A stretch of 64,000 nt of DNA. Source: Variovorax sp. PMC12. Its GTDB lineage: Bacteria; Pseudomonadota; Gammaproteobacteria; Burkholderiales; Burkholderiaceae_C. The position numbers were made by a program, and so were the translations under genes. Positions 14,876 to 24,226 of this stretch are shown here, in pieces. The notes beneath the pieces were generated by a model. The model searched no databases, had not been told where the DNA came from, and saw only the letters and a program-made list of their open reading frames with translations. Numbering within the stretch: position 1 is the first letter of the stretch; the number at the start of each line of letters is the position of its first letter. The stretch covers positions 2,863,001 to 2,927,000 of the forward strand of contig NZ_CP027773.1 of assembly GCF_003019815.1 (NCBI RefSeq). Reading direction: 5' to 3'.

Positions 14876-16266
14876 AGCCCAAGTCGCTGCATGCGCAGAT
14901 GATCGCAATGATCGCTGCGACCATCGCGCTGTGCTGGGTCGGGGCGCTTGCGCTGCTGTTCGCATACCTCGCCCACAACAAGACCAGCACCTGGGACGAC
15001 AAGCTCAAGACCATCGCCATCCGGCTGCTCACCACGATCCCCGCCGACGCCGACCTGACGGTGACGGGGCCCGCCCTTCGGCTGCGCAATCCGGCGCTGG
15101 AGCGCAGCGAGAAGCTGGCCTTCCAGGTCTGGATCAACCGCCGGCAACTTGCGGTGCCCTCGCCGGGCGCACCGGCGACTCCCCTGCGGCCCGACTTCGA
15201 GGATGGTCCGGCCACCACGGAAATTGCGGGCCAGCGCTGGCGCGTCTATTCGGTCTCGGATGCCGACGGACGAGTCCATGTGCAGGTCGGCAATCCCCAT
15301 AGCGTGGTGGACGCCGAAATCCGCAACGACGCGCTGACCGGCCTGGTGCGCACTTCGCTCGTGCTGCTGGTCGTGGGCGCCCTCATGTGGATGGTCGTGC
15401 ACACCTCACTGAAGCAGGTGGTGGCGCTGGAGGCCGCGATGCGCGGCCGCCGCAAGTTCGACCTCACGCCGCTGTCGCCGGATGCCTTGCCTCGCGAACT
15501 CCATCCGCTGGTGGCGTCGTTCAATCATCTGCTGCTGCAGCTTGCCGAATCGATCGAAGGCGAGCGCCGTTTCATCGGCGATGCCGCACACGAACTGCGC
15601 ACGCCGCTGGCCGCGCTGCAGGCACAGGCGCAGATCGCGCTGCGCGCGAACACCGTGGCAGACAAGGACCTGGCACTGACCAAGCTTCTTCGCGTCGCGC
15701 AGAGCAGTTCGCGGCTGTCGGAGCAGTTGCTCGACCTGGCGCGCCTGAATGCCGGTGCCAATGCGCCGCAGCACACGCCGGAGGATCTCGGCGATCTCGT
15801 CCTGCACGTCGCGCGCGACTTCGACACGCATGCGCTGCAGCACGAGCGCTCCTTGCTCCTCGAAATAGGCAGGTGCACCATCCGCTGCAACGTCGACGAA
15901 ATAGGCATCCTGCTGCGCAACCTGATCGACAACGCGCTGCGCTACACCTCGAAGGGCGGCCGCGTCAGGGTCGGCTGCGGCTACCAGCGGGACGCCGACC
16001 CGGGGCAAGCGCCAAAGGCGTATCTCGACGTGGCCGACGACGGCCCGGGCGTGCCGCCGCCGGAACGCCAGGCGATCTTCGAGCGCTTCCATCGGGCCGC
16101 CGGCACCTCGGCGCGCGGAAGCGGCATCGGCCTGTCACTGGTGGCCGGTATCGCGCAGTCGCATCACGCGACGATCGAAACCGGGAACGGACTGGACGGG
16201 CGCGGCTTTGCCGTCCGGATCGTGTTCCCTGCCGCAACGGCGGGCGCCGACGTTCAGAACCCGTAG
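14872..16266 (+). CDS. Sensor histidine kinase, QseC-like
   Basis: 464 residues beginning at a GTG that overlaps the regulator's TGA. Membrane helix near residues 10-32 (MIAMIAATIALCWVGALALLFAY), a periplasmic sensor of about 125 residues, a second helix (LVRTSLVLLVVGALMWMVV), then the HisKA box GDAAHELRTPLA with His240, N box DNALRYTSKGGRV, and ATP-lid motifs DDGPGVP and GSGIGLSLV. The 3' end runs 13 bases into the convergent mipA gene. Partner of the regulator at 14207; signal unknown. Confidence 0.92.
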   Translation: MKPKSLHAQMIAMIAATIALCWVGALALLFAYLAHNKTSTWDDKLKTIAIRLLTTIPADADLTVTGPALRLRNPALERSEKLAFQVWINRRQLAVPSPGAPATPLRPDFEDGPATTEIAGQRWRVYSVSDADGRVHVQVGNPHSVVDAEIRNDALTGLVRTSLVLLVVGALMWMVVHTSLKQVVALEAAMRGRRKFDLTPLSPDALPRELHPLVASFNHLLLQLAESIEGERRFIGDAAHELRTPLAALQAQAQIALRANTVADKDLALTKLLRVAQSSSRLSEQLLDLARLNAGANAPQHTPEDLGDLVLHVARDFDTHALQHERSLLLEIGRCTIRCNVDEIGILLRNLIDNALRYTSKGGRVRVGCGYQRDADPGQAPKAYLDVADDGPGVPPPERQAIFERFHRAAGTSARGSGIGLSLVAGIAQSHHATIETGNGLDGRGFAVRIVFPAATAGADVQNP

Positions 16267-17078
16267 ACGTATCCGAGTCGCACGCCGGCCTGGTTCGCGC
16301 GACCGACCAGGGGACTGCTCTTGATGCCGCTGCCGAATCGGGTCGTACCCAGGTCCAGGAAGACTTGGTGCTGCGGCCCCAACGCATAGTCCACGCGCAG
16401 GCCTGCTTCGACATTGGCGGTGGCCTTGCCGGCATATTGGGCGCGGCCGCGGCGGACCTCGGCAGTCTTCACACCGTAGTAATAGTCGACGTATCTGCGG
16501 TCGACCCGCTGCAGCGCCACGCGCGGCGTGAAGCCGAAGGAACCCGCGGAAAAGCGCCGGTCCAGCTGCACCGCGAACCTCGTGCCCTTGCTGTTGCCCG
16601 AACCATCGGCCAGCAATTCGGCCGAGAGGTTTGCGATGTCGGTGCGCCAGATGGCCGCCCCGCCCAGCCAGATGCTGCCCTTGCGCTTGTCCATGCCGGC
16701 GAGGTAGGGCGAATCCTTGGACTCGTAGCCGTCGCTGGCGTAGCGTGCACGCAGACGCAGCAGCACAGGCCCCGCGGACGGCAACTTCACTTCGATGCCC
16801 GGGGGGCCCACGCTTATCCAGCTGTTCTCGTAAGCCACGAAAGGGATGGCCAGGGTCTTGTCCTTGAAATCGCGATAGGGCTTGCGCTCCATGATCGCGC
16901 CGATGCCAACCCCCCATTGCGGCGAGGCCACCTCGCCCGCGGTGTCTTCCGCGATCTGAATCTGCGCCCATGCCGGCGAAAGACCGGCGGCGCAGGCAGC
17001 GCTCATCGCGAAGAATGTGAAAGATGCGCGCGCGTGGCGCTTCCTGCCCGGGCTCGAAAGGCGGCTTGGCTTGGTCAT
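16254..17078 (-). CDS. MipA/OmpV family outer-membrane protein
   Basis: 274 residues with a basic N terminus and signal peptide ending PAWA-QIQIAED. The body matches the MipA/OmpV pattern: VGIGAIMERKPYRDFKDKTLAIPFVAYENSWISVGPPGIEV near the start, repeated beta segments, and the end ANQAGVRLGYVYGF with a terminal Phe. E. coli MipA scaffolds murein hydrolase and synthase, and other members bind antibiotics or serve as porin-like proteins. The ATG at 17078 has GAGGA upstream. It is convergent with and overlaps the histidine kinase by 13 bases. An 11-base-period direct repeat 115-140 bases upstream suggests control by that two-component system. Confidence 0.85.
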   Translation of the reverse strand: MTKPSRLSSPGRKRHARASFTFFAMSAACAAGLSPAWAQIQIAEDTAGEVASPQWGVGIGAIMERKPYRDFKDKTLAIPFVAYENSWISVGPPGIEVKLPSAGPVLLRLRARYASDGYESKDSPYLAGMDKRKGSIWLGGAAIWRTDIANLSAELLADGSGNSKGTRFAVQLDRRFSAGSFGFTPRVALQRVDRRYVDYYYGVKTAEVRRGRAQYAGKATANVEAGLRVDYALGPQHQVFLDLGTTRFGSGIKSSPLVGRANQAGVRLGYVYGF

Positions 17079-17193
17079 GAAGATCCTCGGTTGAAAAATC
17101 CAGTGCTCCTGGCGAGCGCTGCCGTTCCGTATGCGTGGTTGGACCGCGAAACAGAACACGCCGCTGCCTGCGACGTGGATCCTGACGGGACGG

Positions 17194-17213
17194 CTTTAAG
17201 GACTTTTTAGGGA
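17194..17213 (-). promoter_or_regulatory. Candidate response-regulator direct repeat upstream of mipA
   Basis: On the plus strand TTTAAGGA (17195-17202) and TTTAGGGA (17206-17213) are direct repeats with an 11-base period, the spacing typical of OmpR-family dimers. It is the only AT-rich stretch between mipA and the PepSY fusion gene. Confidence 0.5.
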
Positions 17214-17243
17214 TTCACTTCACGGATGCTTCGCTCTCGTCGC

Positions 17244-19856
17244 CTAGTAAACGTCCCGCCGATAGCGCCCTTGCGCGATGAGGTCTTCCAGCGCGGAGCG
17301 CCCCAGCACTTCCTCGAGCACGGCATCCACGCCGGCCGCCATGCCGTGCAGGCTGCCGCACACGAAGACCACGGCGCCGTCGCCGATCCAGCGCTGCAGT
17401 TCGGGCGCTGCGTCGCGCAGCCGGTCCTGCACGTAGATGCGCTCGGGCTGGTCGCGCGAGAACGCCAGGTCGATGCGGGCAAGAGCACCCTGCTCGCGCC
17501 ACCGCGTGAGTTCGTCCATGAAGAAGGCATCGCACGCGCTCTGGCGTTCGCCGAACAGCAGCCAGTTGCGATGAAACCCCTGCGCCACGCGCTCGCACAG
17601 GTGTCCGCGCAACCCCGCATAGCCCGAACCGTTGCCGATGAAGATGCAAGGCCGCTCGTCCGCCACGGGTTCGAAGCCGGGGTTGGCCAGCAGGCGCAAT
17701 TCCACTTGTGCCGACGGCATCGCATGCACCGTGAGCCAGCCCGAGGCGAGCCCCAGGCCCGACTCATGGCGCGCCTGCCGCACCAGCAGCCGGATGCGCC
17801 CTTCTGCCGGCACCGAGGCAATCGAGTAGCGACGCGGCGCCAGCGGCACGAGCGCATCGGCCAGCGCCTGGGCGTCTGAAACCTGCGACAGCGCTTCCGG
17901 CGCCGGCATCGCGCTGCATGCCAGGGCCTCGCGCAGCATGAGGGTGCGGCCTTCGAACCGCACCTGCGCATCGCCGTCCAGCGATGCCGAGCGCAGCAGG
18001 GCAGCCACCGTTTCCGGCGCATGGCGCGGCCGCAGTTCGGCCAGTGCGCCCGGTCGCCATGAAGGCAGTTCGCCCTGCACCGAAGGCGTCAGTTCGATCT
18101 CGCAAAGCGGATGCCCCAGGCTGCGCGGGTTGAGCAGGCGGCGCGCGCACAGCGTCCATGCGCCGAAAAGCTGCTCCTCGGGCACGGCGCCGAGCGCATC
18201 GGGCATCGCGCCGCCCCGGGCCCCGGGCATCGCGCCCAGGTGCCGCCGCCACACGGCCAGCGCACTGGCGTCGCCGTTGTCGACCTCGACCATCGGAAAC
18301 AGCGACTGCGCACCGGCCGCGACCAGCGCATGGTCCAGCGTGTGTCCGAAGCCGCAGAAGCGCGCGTAGTGCCGGTCGCCCAGCGCCAGCAGGCCGTAGC
18401 GCAGGTGCGACAGCGCCTCGCCGCCGACCTGCGCAAGCCGCTGCGCGAACCGGCGCGCGGCATCGGGCGGGCCGCCCTCGCCGAAGCTGCTGGCGACGAT
18501 CAGCACGTGCCGGTGGTGCCGCAACTGCTCGGGGTCCAGACGCGCCAGCGACGCCACGGTCACCGGCAGCCCCGCGCCCTCGAGCGCGGCGGCGCTGCGC
18601 ATGGCAAGGCCCTCGGCCGTGCCCGACTGGCTCGCGAAGGCCACCAGCACGCGTTCCGACGCAGGCGCCATGCCGCCGGCCGGCCGCACCGCCGCTTCCA
18701 GCGCCGCGCGCTCGGCCCGCACCGCGCGCTTCTTGCGGCGCCGGTCGAGGTACAGCAGCCAGCCGGTGATGGAAAACACCGGCAGCATCAGCGCCGCCAG
18801 CAGCATCGCGATGCGCCCCGGCATGCCGAAGTAGGTGCCCATGTGAAGCGGATAGATCGCCGCCAGGAATCGCCCGCCCGCCGTCTTGCCGGCATGGCGC
18901 TCGTCCTGCGTCACCTCGCCGCCCGGCAGCCGCACCGTCATGCGGTTGCGCGCGCGTTCGTGGGCGGGCGCCGTGTCGAGCCAGGTGAACAGCACCGACG
19001 GCGCGGCGCCCGAGGGCACGCGCAGGATGACCTCGCTCCAGCCGCCGGTCTCGCGCGCCTTCTGCTCGAAGACAGCCCAGGCGGGCGCGACATCCACCGC
19101 GGCGGCATCGTCGCGCGCCACGTTGCGCATGCGCGGCGCGGTGCGCGCCTGCTGCGCGGCCACGCGGGGATGGCCGGCCATCGCATCGACACGGTCGCGC
19201 ACCGCGTCGAAGGCCCAGTACAGCCCGCTGGTGGTGAACACGATGTACATCAGCAGCGCGCAGGTGCCCATCACCGAATGCAGGCCCCACAGAAAAGAGC
19301 GCCCCTTGAGCGCCGGATCGAAAGTGAGCCACGCGCGCCAGTCGAGCGGGCGGCGCGGCCATCGCAGATAGAGGCCCGAGAGCGACAGCAGCAGCAGGCC
19401 CATCGCCAGCACGCCGGCCACCACCCGCCCGGGCTCGCGCGGCAGCAGCAGCCAGCGATGCAGCGACTCGACCCATTCGAAGAAGCCGGCGCCCGCGAGC
19501 GGCGGCAGCGCAGTGCCCGCGTAGGGGTCGAGGTAGACGGTTTCACCGCGCCGCTCACCCGGCGGCGGCGCGAAGATCACCCGCGCGGCCGCGCCCGGCT
19601 CGGCGAACAGCGCGAGCGTTCCGACCTGGCGCCCGGGCCACGCCTGCCGTGCCGCCGCGAGCAGTTGCGCCGGCGTGAGCACGGGCACGGCCTGCGCCGG
19701 CACGTGGCGCCCGTGCGGGTTGAGTGCATCGATGATTTCCTCGCGGAACGACAGCACCGCGCCGCTCAGGCCGATGACGATCAGCACCGTGCCGGCCGTG
19801 ATGCCGATCAGCCAGTGCAACTGGAACCAGAGCTGGCGCAGCGCGGGGAATTTCAT
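17244..19856 (-). CDS. PepSY membrane protein fused to flavodoxin and FAD/NADPH reductase
   Basis: 870 residues joining two proteins. Residues 1-385 are a PepSY_TM protein: helix LIGITAGTVLIVIGLSGAVLSF, a periplasmic PepSY region, helices near VLAMGLLLLSLSGLYLRW and CALLMYIVFTTSGLYWAF, and a last helix LLAALMLPVFSITGWLLYL. After a basic RRRKKRAVRAERAALEA linker, residues 405-545 are a flavodoxin domain (VLVAFASQSGTAEGLA, ASSFGEGGPPDAA, LGDRHYARFCGFG). The rest resembles the sulfite-reductase flavoprotein FAD/NADPH module (RRYSIAS, CIFIGNGSGYAGLRGHL, VFVCGSLHGMAAGV). It probably passes NADPH electrons across the membrane to a ferric substrate. It starts 13 bases after the preceding gene's stop, in the FecA-type operon. 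Confidence 0.88.
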   Translation of the reverse strand: MKFPALRQLWFQLHWLIGITAGTVLIVIGLSGAVLSFREEIIDALNPHGRHVPAQAVPVLTPAQLLAAARQAWPGRQVGTLALFAEPGAAARVIFAPPPGERRGETVYLDPYAGTALPPLAGAGFFEWVESLHRWLLLPREPGRVVAGVLAMGLLLLSLSGLYLRWPRRPLDWRAWLTFDPALKGRSFLWGLHSVMGTCALLMYIVFTTSGLYWAFDAVRDRVDAMAGHPRVAAQQARTAPRMRNVARDDAAAVDVAPAWAVFEQKARETGGWSEVILRVPSGAAPSVLFTWLDTAPAHERARNRMTVRLPGGEVTQDERHAGKTAGGRFLAAIYPLHMGTYFGMPGRIAMLLAALMLPVFSITGWLLYLDRRRKKRAVRAERAALEAAVRPAGGMAPASERVLVAFASQSGTAEGLAMRSAAALEGAGLPVTVASLARLDPEQLRHHRHVLIVASSFGEGGPPDAARRFAQRLAQVGGEALSHLRYGLLALGDRHYARFCGFGHTLDHALVAAGAQSLFPMVEVDNGDASALAVWRRHLGAMPGARGGAMPDALGAVPEEQLFGAWTLCARRLLNPRSLGHPLCEIELTPSVQGELPSWRPGALAELRPRHAPETVAALLRSASLDGDAQVRFEGRTLMLREALACSAMPAPEALSQVSDAQALADALVPLAPRRYSIASVPAEGRIRLLVRQARHESGLGLASGWLTVHAMPSAQVELRLLANPGFEPVADERPCIFIGNGSGYAGLRGHLCERVAQGFHRNWLLFGERQSACDAFFMDELTRWREQGALARIDLAFSRDQPERIYVQDRLRDAAPELQRWIGDGAVVFVCGSLHGMAAGVDAVLEEVLGRSALEDLIAQGRYRRDVY

Positions 19857-19869
19857 CGATTCTTTGTTT

Positions 19870-20589
19870 TCAGCGGATGCCGGCGGTCCAGTCGACGGCC
19901 GCGTCGAACAGCATCCGGCCCGCGGGCGAAAGGTTGGTGAAGGTCTCGTTGCCGAGGAAGAACATCACGCGGCGCGCCGGCGCGAGCGACTCGTAGTCCA
20001 TGGTGGCGCCCTTCTCATAGCCGAAGATGGCCGCCTTCTCTGGCTGGCCGTACAGCGTGGCGATGGTGGTGGCGCCCAGGCCCGGCTTGCCCCAGCTCAT
20101 GCCGCCCTGCCTGGCGTAGACGTTCGTCACGCCGGCCGGCAAGCCCGCCGACATGGGATGCGGCGCATTGACCAGCCACAGGTAGCGCTCCTTGGCGGCT
20201 TCGCCGAAGTCCGTGTCATGCCGCTTGCCGGTCATGGCCAGGTCGTCGAGCAGGTCATTCTCCCAGGTGAGCAGCGGCACCGGCAGTTGGCGCCAGGCGC
20301 CGCTCACGTCCTTGGCGGCGACGGTGGACGAGATCACGACGAGGTCCGCGCCGGCCGCCACCGACGGCGCGGCCGACTGGTCCTGCAGCGTCACGGCAAA
20401 GCCGCGCGACTCGAGGTGTGCCTTGACCTTCTCGTCGGCCGGAAGGCTGGGGCCGTCGCGCTGCACCAGCAGCACGACCTTGCGGCCCTGCCCCGGCAAC
20501 TCGGCGGCGCTTGCGTCTGCCGTCGAGAGGCCGCACGCCATCAGAAGAACGACGGCCACGCGGCGGGTGATGTGAATGAGCGGCTTCAT
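19870..20589 (-). CDS. Periplasmic protein of unknown function, possible ThuA/amidotransferase-like fold
   Basis: 239 residues with a Sec signal (VAVVLLMACGLSTADASA). Repeated beta-alpha pattern KVVLLVQRDGPSLPADEKVKAHLESRGFAVTL, ADLVVISSTVAAKDVSG, VPLLTWENDLLDDLAMTG, then HPMSAGLPAGVTNVYARQG and a C-terminal RRVMFFLGNETFTNLSPAGRMLFDAAVDWTAG. This resembles the ThuA-like/class I amidotransferase-like fold without an obvious catalytic Cys triad. Its ATG directly abuts the receptor's stop, and the PepSY fusion follows 13 bases later, so it is an integral operon member. A chelate-binding role is possible; nothing in the sequence proves it. Confidence 0.7.
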   Translation of the reverse strand: MKPLIHITRRVAVVLLMACGLSTADASAAELPGQGRKVVLLVQRDGPSLPADEKVKAHLESRGFAVTLQDQSAAPSVAAGADLVVISSTVAAKDVSGAWRQLPVPLLTWENDLLDDLAMTGKRHDTDFGEAAKERYLWLVNAPHPMSAGLPAGVTNVYARQGGMSWGKPGLGATTIATLYGQPEKAAIFGYEKGATMDYESLAPARRVMFFLGNETFTNLSPAGRMLFDAAVDWTAGIR

Positions 20590-23070
20590 CTAGAACTCGA
20601 AGGTCGTGAGGAACGAGACTTGGCGCGCATCGCCCATCGAGATGAAATAGGTGTTCGCTGCCGACGGGTAGTAGGTCTTGTCGAACAGGTTCTTCACGTT
20701 CAACTGGAACTTGACCTTCTTGCCATACAGGCGCGTGTCGTAGGTGGCGAAGGCATCGACCGTGGTGTAGCCCGGCAGCACGAAGCTGTTGGCCGAGTCG
20801 CCCGCGCGCTTGCCGACGTAGTGCGCGCCGGCGCCCATGCGCAGCCTTCCTTCGCCGCCGAACACCTGGCCGAAGTCGTACACGGCCGAGAGCGACGCGG
20901 TCTGCCGCGCCACGTTCCAGAGCCGGTTGCCGGCGTACAGCGGGTCTTCCGTGGTCTTGGCGTCGATGTAGGCGTAGCTCGCGATCGCGCTCCAGTTCTT
21001 GCTCAGCTGGCCCGCAACGTCCACTTCGAGGCCGCGCGAACGGGCCGCGCCCGAGGTGCGCCAGTCGGTGAGCTTGGTCACGTCGTTGAACTGCGAGACC
21101 AGCACGTTGCGCTTGTGGATGTCGAACAGCGCCACGGTGCCGGTCACGCCGCCGGGCATGTCGAACTTGGCGCCGAGCTCCCACGACTTGGCTTCCTCGG
21201 GCTTCACCGAAGCATCGAGCACGTAGCCGCTCGACAGCGGCGCGATGGTCGACGCCGGCTTGAGCGACTGGGTGTAGCTGCCGTAGAACGACACGGTATC
21301 GGTCCACTTGTAGATCAGCCCCAGGCGCGGCAGCAGCTTGGAGCCGTAGGTGTCGGTGTTGACCTTGAAGGGCCGCCCGCGCCCCGCAAGCTGCGACCAC
21401 GCCTGGTAGCGCAGCGCGGCCACCGCGATCCAGCGGTCGTTCAGGTGAATGGAGTCCTGGAAGAACAGCGACTGGTTGTGCAGCCTGTCGGTCTGGTCGC
21501 TGTCGCTCGCCGACACGGTGCTCGACGGCGCCTCGAGGCCGTACACCGGCAACAGGTAGCTGAAGGTGCTCCTGGCGGCCTGGCGCAGCAGGTCGGCGCG
21601 GTAGATCCTGCGGTACTCGGCGTCCCAGCCGAACTGCAGGTCGTGGCGCATGCCGCCCAGCTCGACGGTGCCGTCGACATACGCGGTGGCGTAGCTGTCG
21701 GTGCTCAGCGCGCCGTGGGTGGCGTCGTTGCTGCGCGCGAGCGTGCCGCGCGTGGTGTTGATGCCGTTCACCCGCAACTGGTTGGCGTCGTAGGTTTCCT
21801 GGTTGTAGCTGAGGTTCAGGTGGCCGGCCCAGCCGCCGCCGAACTGGTGGTCGACCGAGAGCTGGCCCAGGTGCGTCTCGCCGCGCATCTCGTTGAAGGG
21901 CTCGTCCAGGCGCTGCGTCCTGGGCAGCGCCAGCGGGCGCTGGGTGCGCGGGTCGAGCGCGGTGCCGCGGTCGAAGGGCGTGACGTACCTGCGGTACTCG
22001 TACCAGAGCACGGCCTGGGTGTCGTCGCCGTACCAGGCCAGCGACGGCGCCACCAGCGTCTCGCGGTGCTTGCCGAAGTTGCGCCAGTAGTCCTCGTCCA
22101 CATGGTCGACGATCAGCCGGTAGGCCAGCCCGTTCTCGCCGATGGGGCCGGTGGTGTCCAGCGTGGCGCCGCCGCCGTCGCGCCCGCCCGCGTAGCCCGA
22201 GCCCAGCAGCGACAGGCTCGTGCGCTGCCGCAGTTGCGGCTTCTTGCTCACCACGTTGATCACGCCGCCCGGGTCCATCAGGCCGTAGAGCTGCGACGAC
22301 GGGCCCTTGAGCACTTCGACGCTCTCGGCCGCCGCGTTCATGCCGCGGCCCTGCACCAGCGGCATGCCGTTGTGCATGATCGAGCCGTCGCGGTTGCCGC
22401 CGAAGCCGCGCTTCATGATGGTGTCCTGCGTGCCGGCCAGGGTGTTGCCCTGGTTGATGCCGCTGACGTTGGTGAGCGCGTCGTCGATGTTGCGCGGACG
22501 CTGGTCGCGGATGACCTGCGCGGGCACCACGTTCACCACCTGCGGAATCTCCAGCACCGGCGCGGTGGTCCGCAACGTGGAGGCGTCGGGCGTGGGCTGG
22601 TAGCGGTCGTCCGCGTCGGCGGGTGCCGGCGCCGCGCGGGCCACCACGCGCACCGCCGGCAGCGTGCCGTCGGCCTCGCCCGATTCGCCCGCCGATGCCT
22701 CGGGCGCCGCGGCGCTCTTGCGCAGCGTGAATTCACCCGCCCCGCCTTCCACCGCCTCCAGCCCGGTGCCCGAGAGCAGCGCCGCAAAGCCCGCGCGCAC
22801 CGTGTAGCTGCCTTGCAGGCCGGCGGAGTTCAGCGCCCGCGTGCTCGCGGGGTCGAAGGACAGCGCCACGCCCGACGCCGCGGCAAAGCGCCCGAGCACC
22901 GTGGCCAGCGGGCCGGCGTCGATGCGGTAGCTGCGGGCCGCCTGGTTCTGCGCGCGGGCGCCGTCGGCGGTGTCGGCGGCCACGGCCGCGATCGGCAGGG
23001 CCATCGTCGCGGCGAACAGGCACAGCAGCGCCTTGCGGACGGGGTTGGGTGATGAGGGGTGCGCGTGCAT
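20590..23070 (-). CDS. TonB-dependent siderophore receptor with signalling domain, FecA/FpvA-like
   Basis: About 826 residues. Signal peptide at the N terminus (ALLCLFAATMALPIAAVAA), then an STN signalling domain (RIDAGPLATVLGRFAAASGVALSF ... SYTVRAGFAALLSGTGL). A linker leads to the plug (VVPAQVIRDQRPRNIDDALTNVSGINQG, VEVLKGPSSQLYGLMDPGGVINVVSKK), and the barrel ends SFLTTFEF. The STN domain and upstream FecR/FecI genes mark a cell-surface signalling receptor: ligand binding outside activates the sigma factor through FecR. The ATG at 23070 is chosen because it gives a normal signal peptide; ATGs at 23091 and 23106 remain possible. Confidence 0.92.
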   Translation of the reverse strand: MHAHPSSPNPVRKALLCLFAATMALPIAAVAADTADGARAQNQAARSYRIDAGPLATVLGRFAAASGVALSFDPASTRALNSAGLQGSYTVRAGFAALLSGTGLEAVEGGAGEFTLRKSAAAPEASAGESGEADGTLPAVRVVARAAPAPADADDRYQPTPDASTLRTTAPVLEIPQVVNVVPAQVIRDQRPRNIDDALTNVSGINQGNTLAGTQDTIMKRGFGGNRDGSIMHNGMPLVQGRGMNAAAESVEVLKGPSSQLYGLMDPGGVINVVSKKPQLRQRTSLSLLGSGYAGGRDGGGATLDTTGPIGENGLAYRLIVDHVDEDYWRNFGKHRETLVAPSLAWYGDDTQAVLWYEYRRYVTPFDRGTALDPRTQRPLALPRTQRLDEPFNEMRGETHLGQLSVDHQFGGGWAGHLNLSYNQETYDANQLRVNGINTTRGTLARSNDATHGALSTDSYATAYVDGTVELGGMRHDLQFGWDAEYRRIYRADLLRQAARSTFSYLLPVYGLEAPSSTVSASDSDQTDRLHNQSLFFQDSIHLNDRWIAVAALRYQAWSQLAGRGRPFKVNTDTYGSKLLPRLGLIYKWTDTVSFYGSYTQSLKPASTIAPLSSGYVLDASVKPEEAKSWELGAKFDMPGGVTGTVALFDIHKRNVLVSQFNDVTKLTDWRTSGAARSRGLEVDVAGQLSKNWSAIASYAYIDAKTTEDPLYAGNRLWNVARQTASLSAVYDFGQVFGGEGRLRMGAGAHYVGKRAGDSANSFVLPGYTTVDAFATYDTRLYGKKVKFQLNVKNLFDKTYYPSAANTYFISMGDARQVSFLTTFEF

Positions 23071-23200
23071 TCTTCGGAATTCCTTCGGCATTGATTGCGG
23101 ATTCATGGTTCTCAATGGGTAGGCCGAACGAAATCGAAAAACATGAAAGGCGGCGGCCAAGAAAATGCAAATGCGCCGAAGCGCATGGCCGCATGCGGAA

Positions 23201-24226
23201 TCAGGCAGGCACCAGCGACACCCAATAGCGCGTGAGGCCGCTCACGCGCACCGGAAACGCCCGCACGATGACAGCCAGCGCCTTGCCGGTGTCCATGACC
23301 GGAAAGGCGCCCGACACCCGGATGTCCGCGACGGCGGGGTCGCAGGCCAGCCGGCCGCGGTGGTAGCGCGCAAGCTCGGCCACCACGTCGCCCAGCCGCC
23401 AGTCGTTGACGACGAGGCTGCCGTGCTCCCAATCGGCCGATGCGGGATCGGCCGGCTGCGGCGCATCGACGCTGTCGCCGGTGAAGGCCACCTGCTGCCC
23501 GGCCTCCAGCCGCACCACGTTGCCGGGCGCGTGCGAGGCGCGGACCTCGACGGCGTCTTCGAGCACGCTCACCACCGTGCGCGCGCCGTCGCTGCGCACC
23601 GTGAAGCGCGTACCCAGCGCGAGGATGCGGCCATGCGGCGTCGCGACCAGGAAGGGGCGGCTGTCGATGCGCGCCGCACCCGGCAAGCCGCGGTGCCTTG
23701 CCGTCTCGGCCAGGATCTCGCCTTCGCGCAGGGTGACGAGCCTGTGCGCGGCGTCGATGGACACATCCACCGACGTGCGGGTGTTGAGCTTCAGCAGCGA
23801 GCCGTCGGCCAGCGTGACGGAACGCTGCTCGCCGGTGCCCGTGCGGTAGTCGGCCAGCCAGGCGCGCCAGCCGCCGTCGGTGCCGGCCACCTGCCACGAC
23901 ACGTATGCCAGCGAACCACCGCCCGCCAGCACGGCAATGCCGCGCAGCACCCGGCGCCGGTCGGCATGCGCAGCCCGCAGCGTGGAGGCCGCCACGTGCG
24001 CCGGCACGCGCTTGAACGTCGCCTGCATGGCCTCGAAGCGCTGCCAGGCGCGCTGGTGGTCGGGGTGAGCGCGATGCCAACGGCGCCAGTTCTCGCGGTC
24101 GGCCTCGGTGGCATCGCCGGAGCACAGCCGGGCGTACCAGGCGATGGCCTCCTTGCGGACCTCGGCTTCGCTGCGCGAGGGCGCGCCGATGCCGTCGGGC
24201 GTCAGCTCGAAGCCGGACTTCATCAT
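23201..24226 (-). CDS. FecR-family anti-sigma/sigma regulator
   Basis: About 341 residues. The N-terminal cytoplasmic domain has the DUF4880-type motif KEAIAWYARLCSGDATEADRENW ... HPDHQRAWQRFE. One membrane segment near residue 100 (VLRGIAVLAGGGSLAYVSW) is followed by a periplasmic FecR domain (TGTGEQRSVTLADGSLLKLNTRTSVDV, GEILAETA, FLVATPHGRILALGTRFTV). It transmits the receptor's signal to the ECF sigma factor. Its ATG overlaps the sigma-factor stop (TGATG). 130 bases separate it from the receptor gene, room for a sigma-dependent promoter. Confidence 0.93.
   Translation of the reverse strand: MMKSGFELTPDGIGAPSRSEAEVRKEAIAWYARLCSGDATEADRENWRRWHRAHPDHQRAWQRFEAMQATFKRVPAHVAASTLRAAHADRRRVLRGIAVLAGGGSLAYVSWQVAGTDGGWRAWLADYRTGTGEQRSVTLADGSLLKLNTRTSVDVSIDAAHRLVTLREGEILAETARHRGLPGAARIDSRPFLVATPHGRILALGTRFTVRSDGARTVVSVLEDAVEVRASHAPGNVVRLEAGQQVAFTGDSVDAPQPADPASADWEHGSLVVNDWRLGDVVAELARYHRGRLACDPAVADIRVSGAFPVMDTGKALAVIVRAFPVRVSGLTRYWVSLVPA

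Noticed and set aside
19675..23052. A plus-strand frame open for 1125 codons opposite the STN receptor
   Set aside because: Antisense shadow with the same skewed composition; the opposite strand encodes a complete TonB-dependent receptor.
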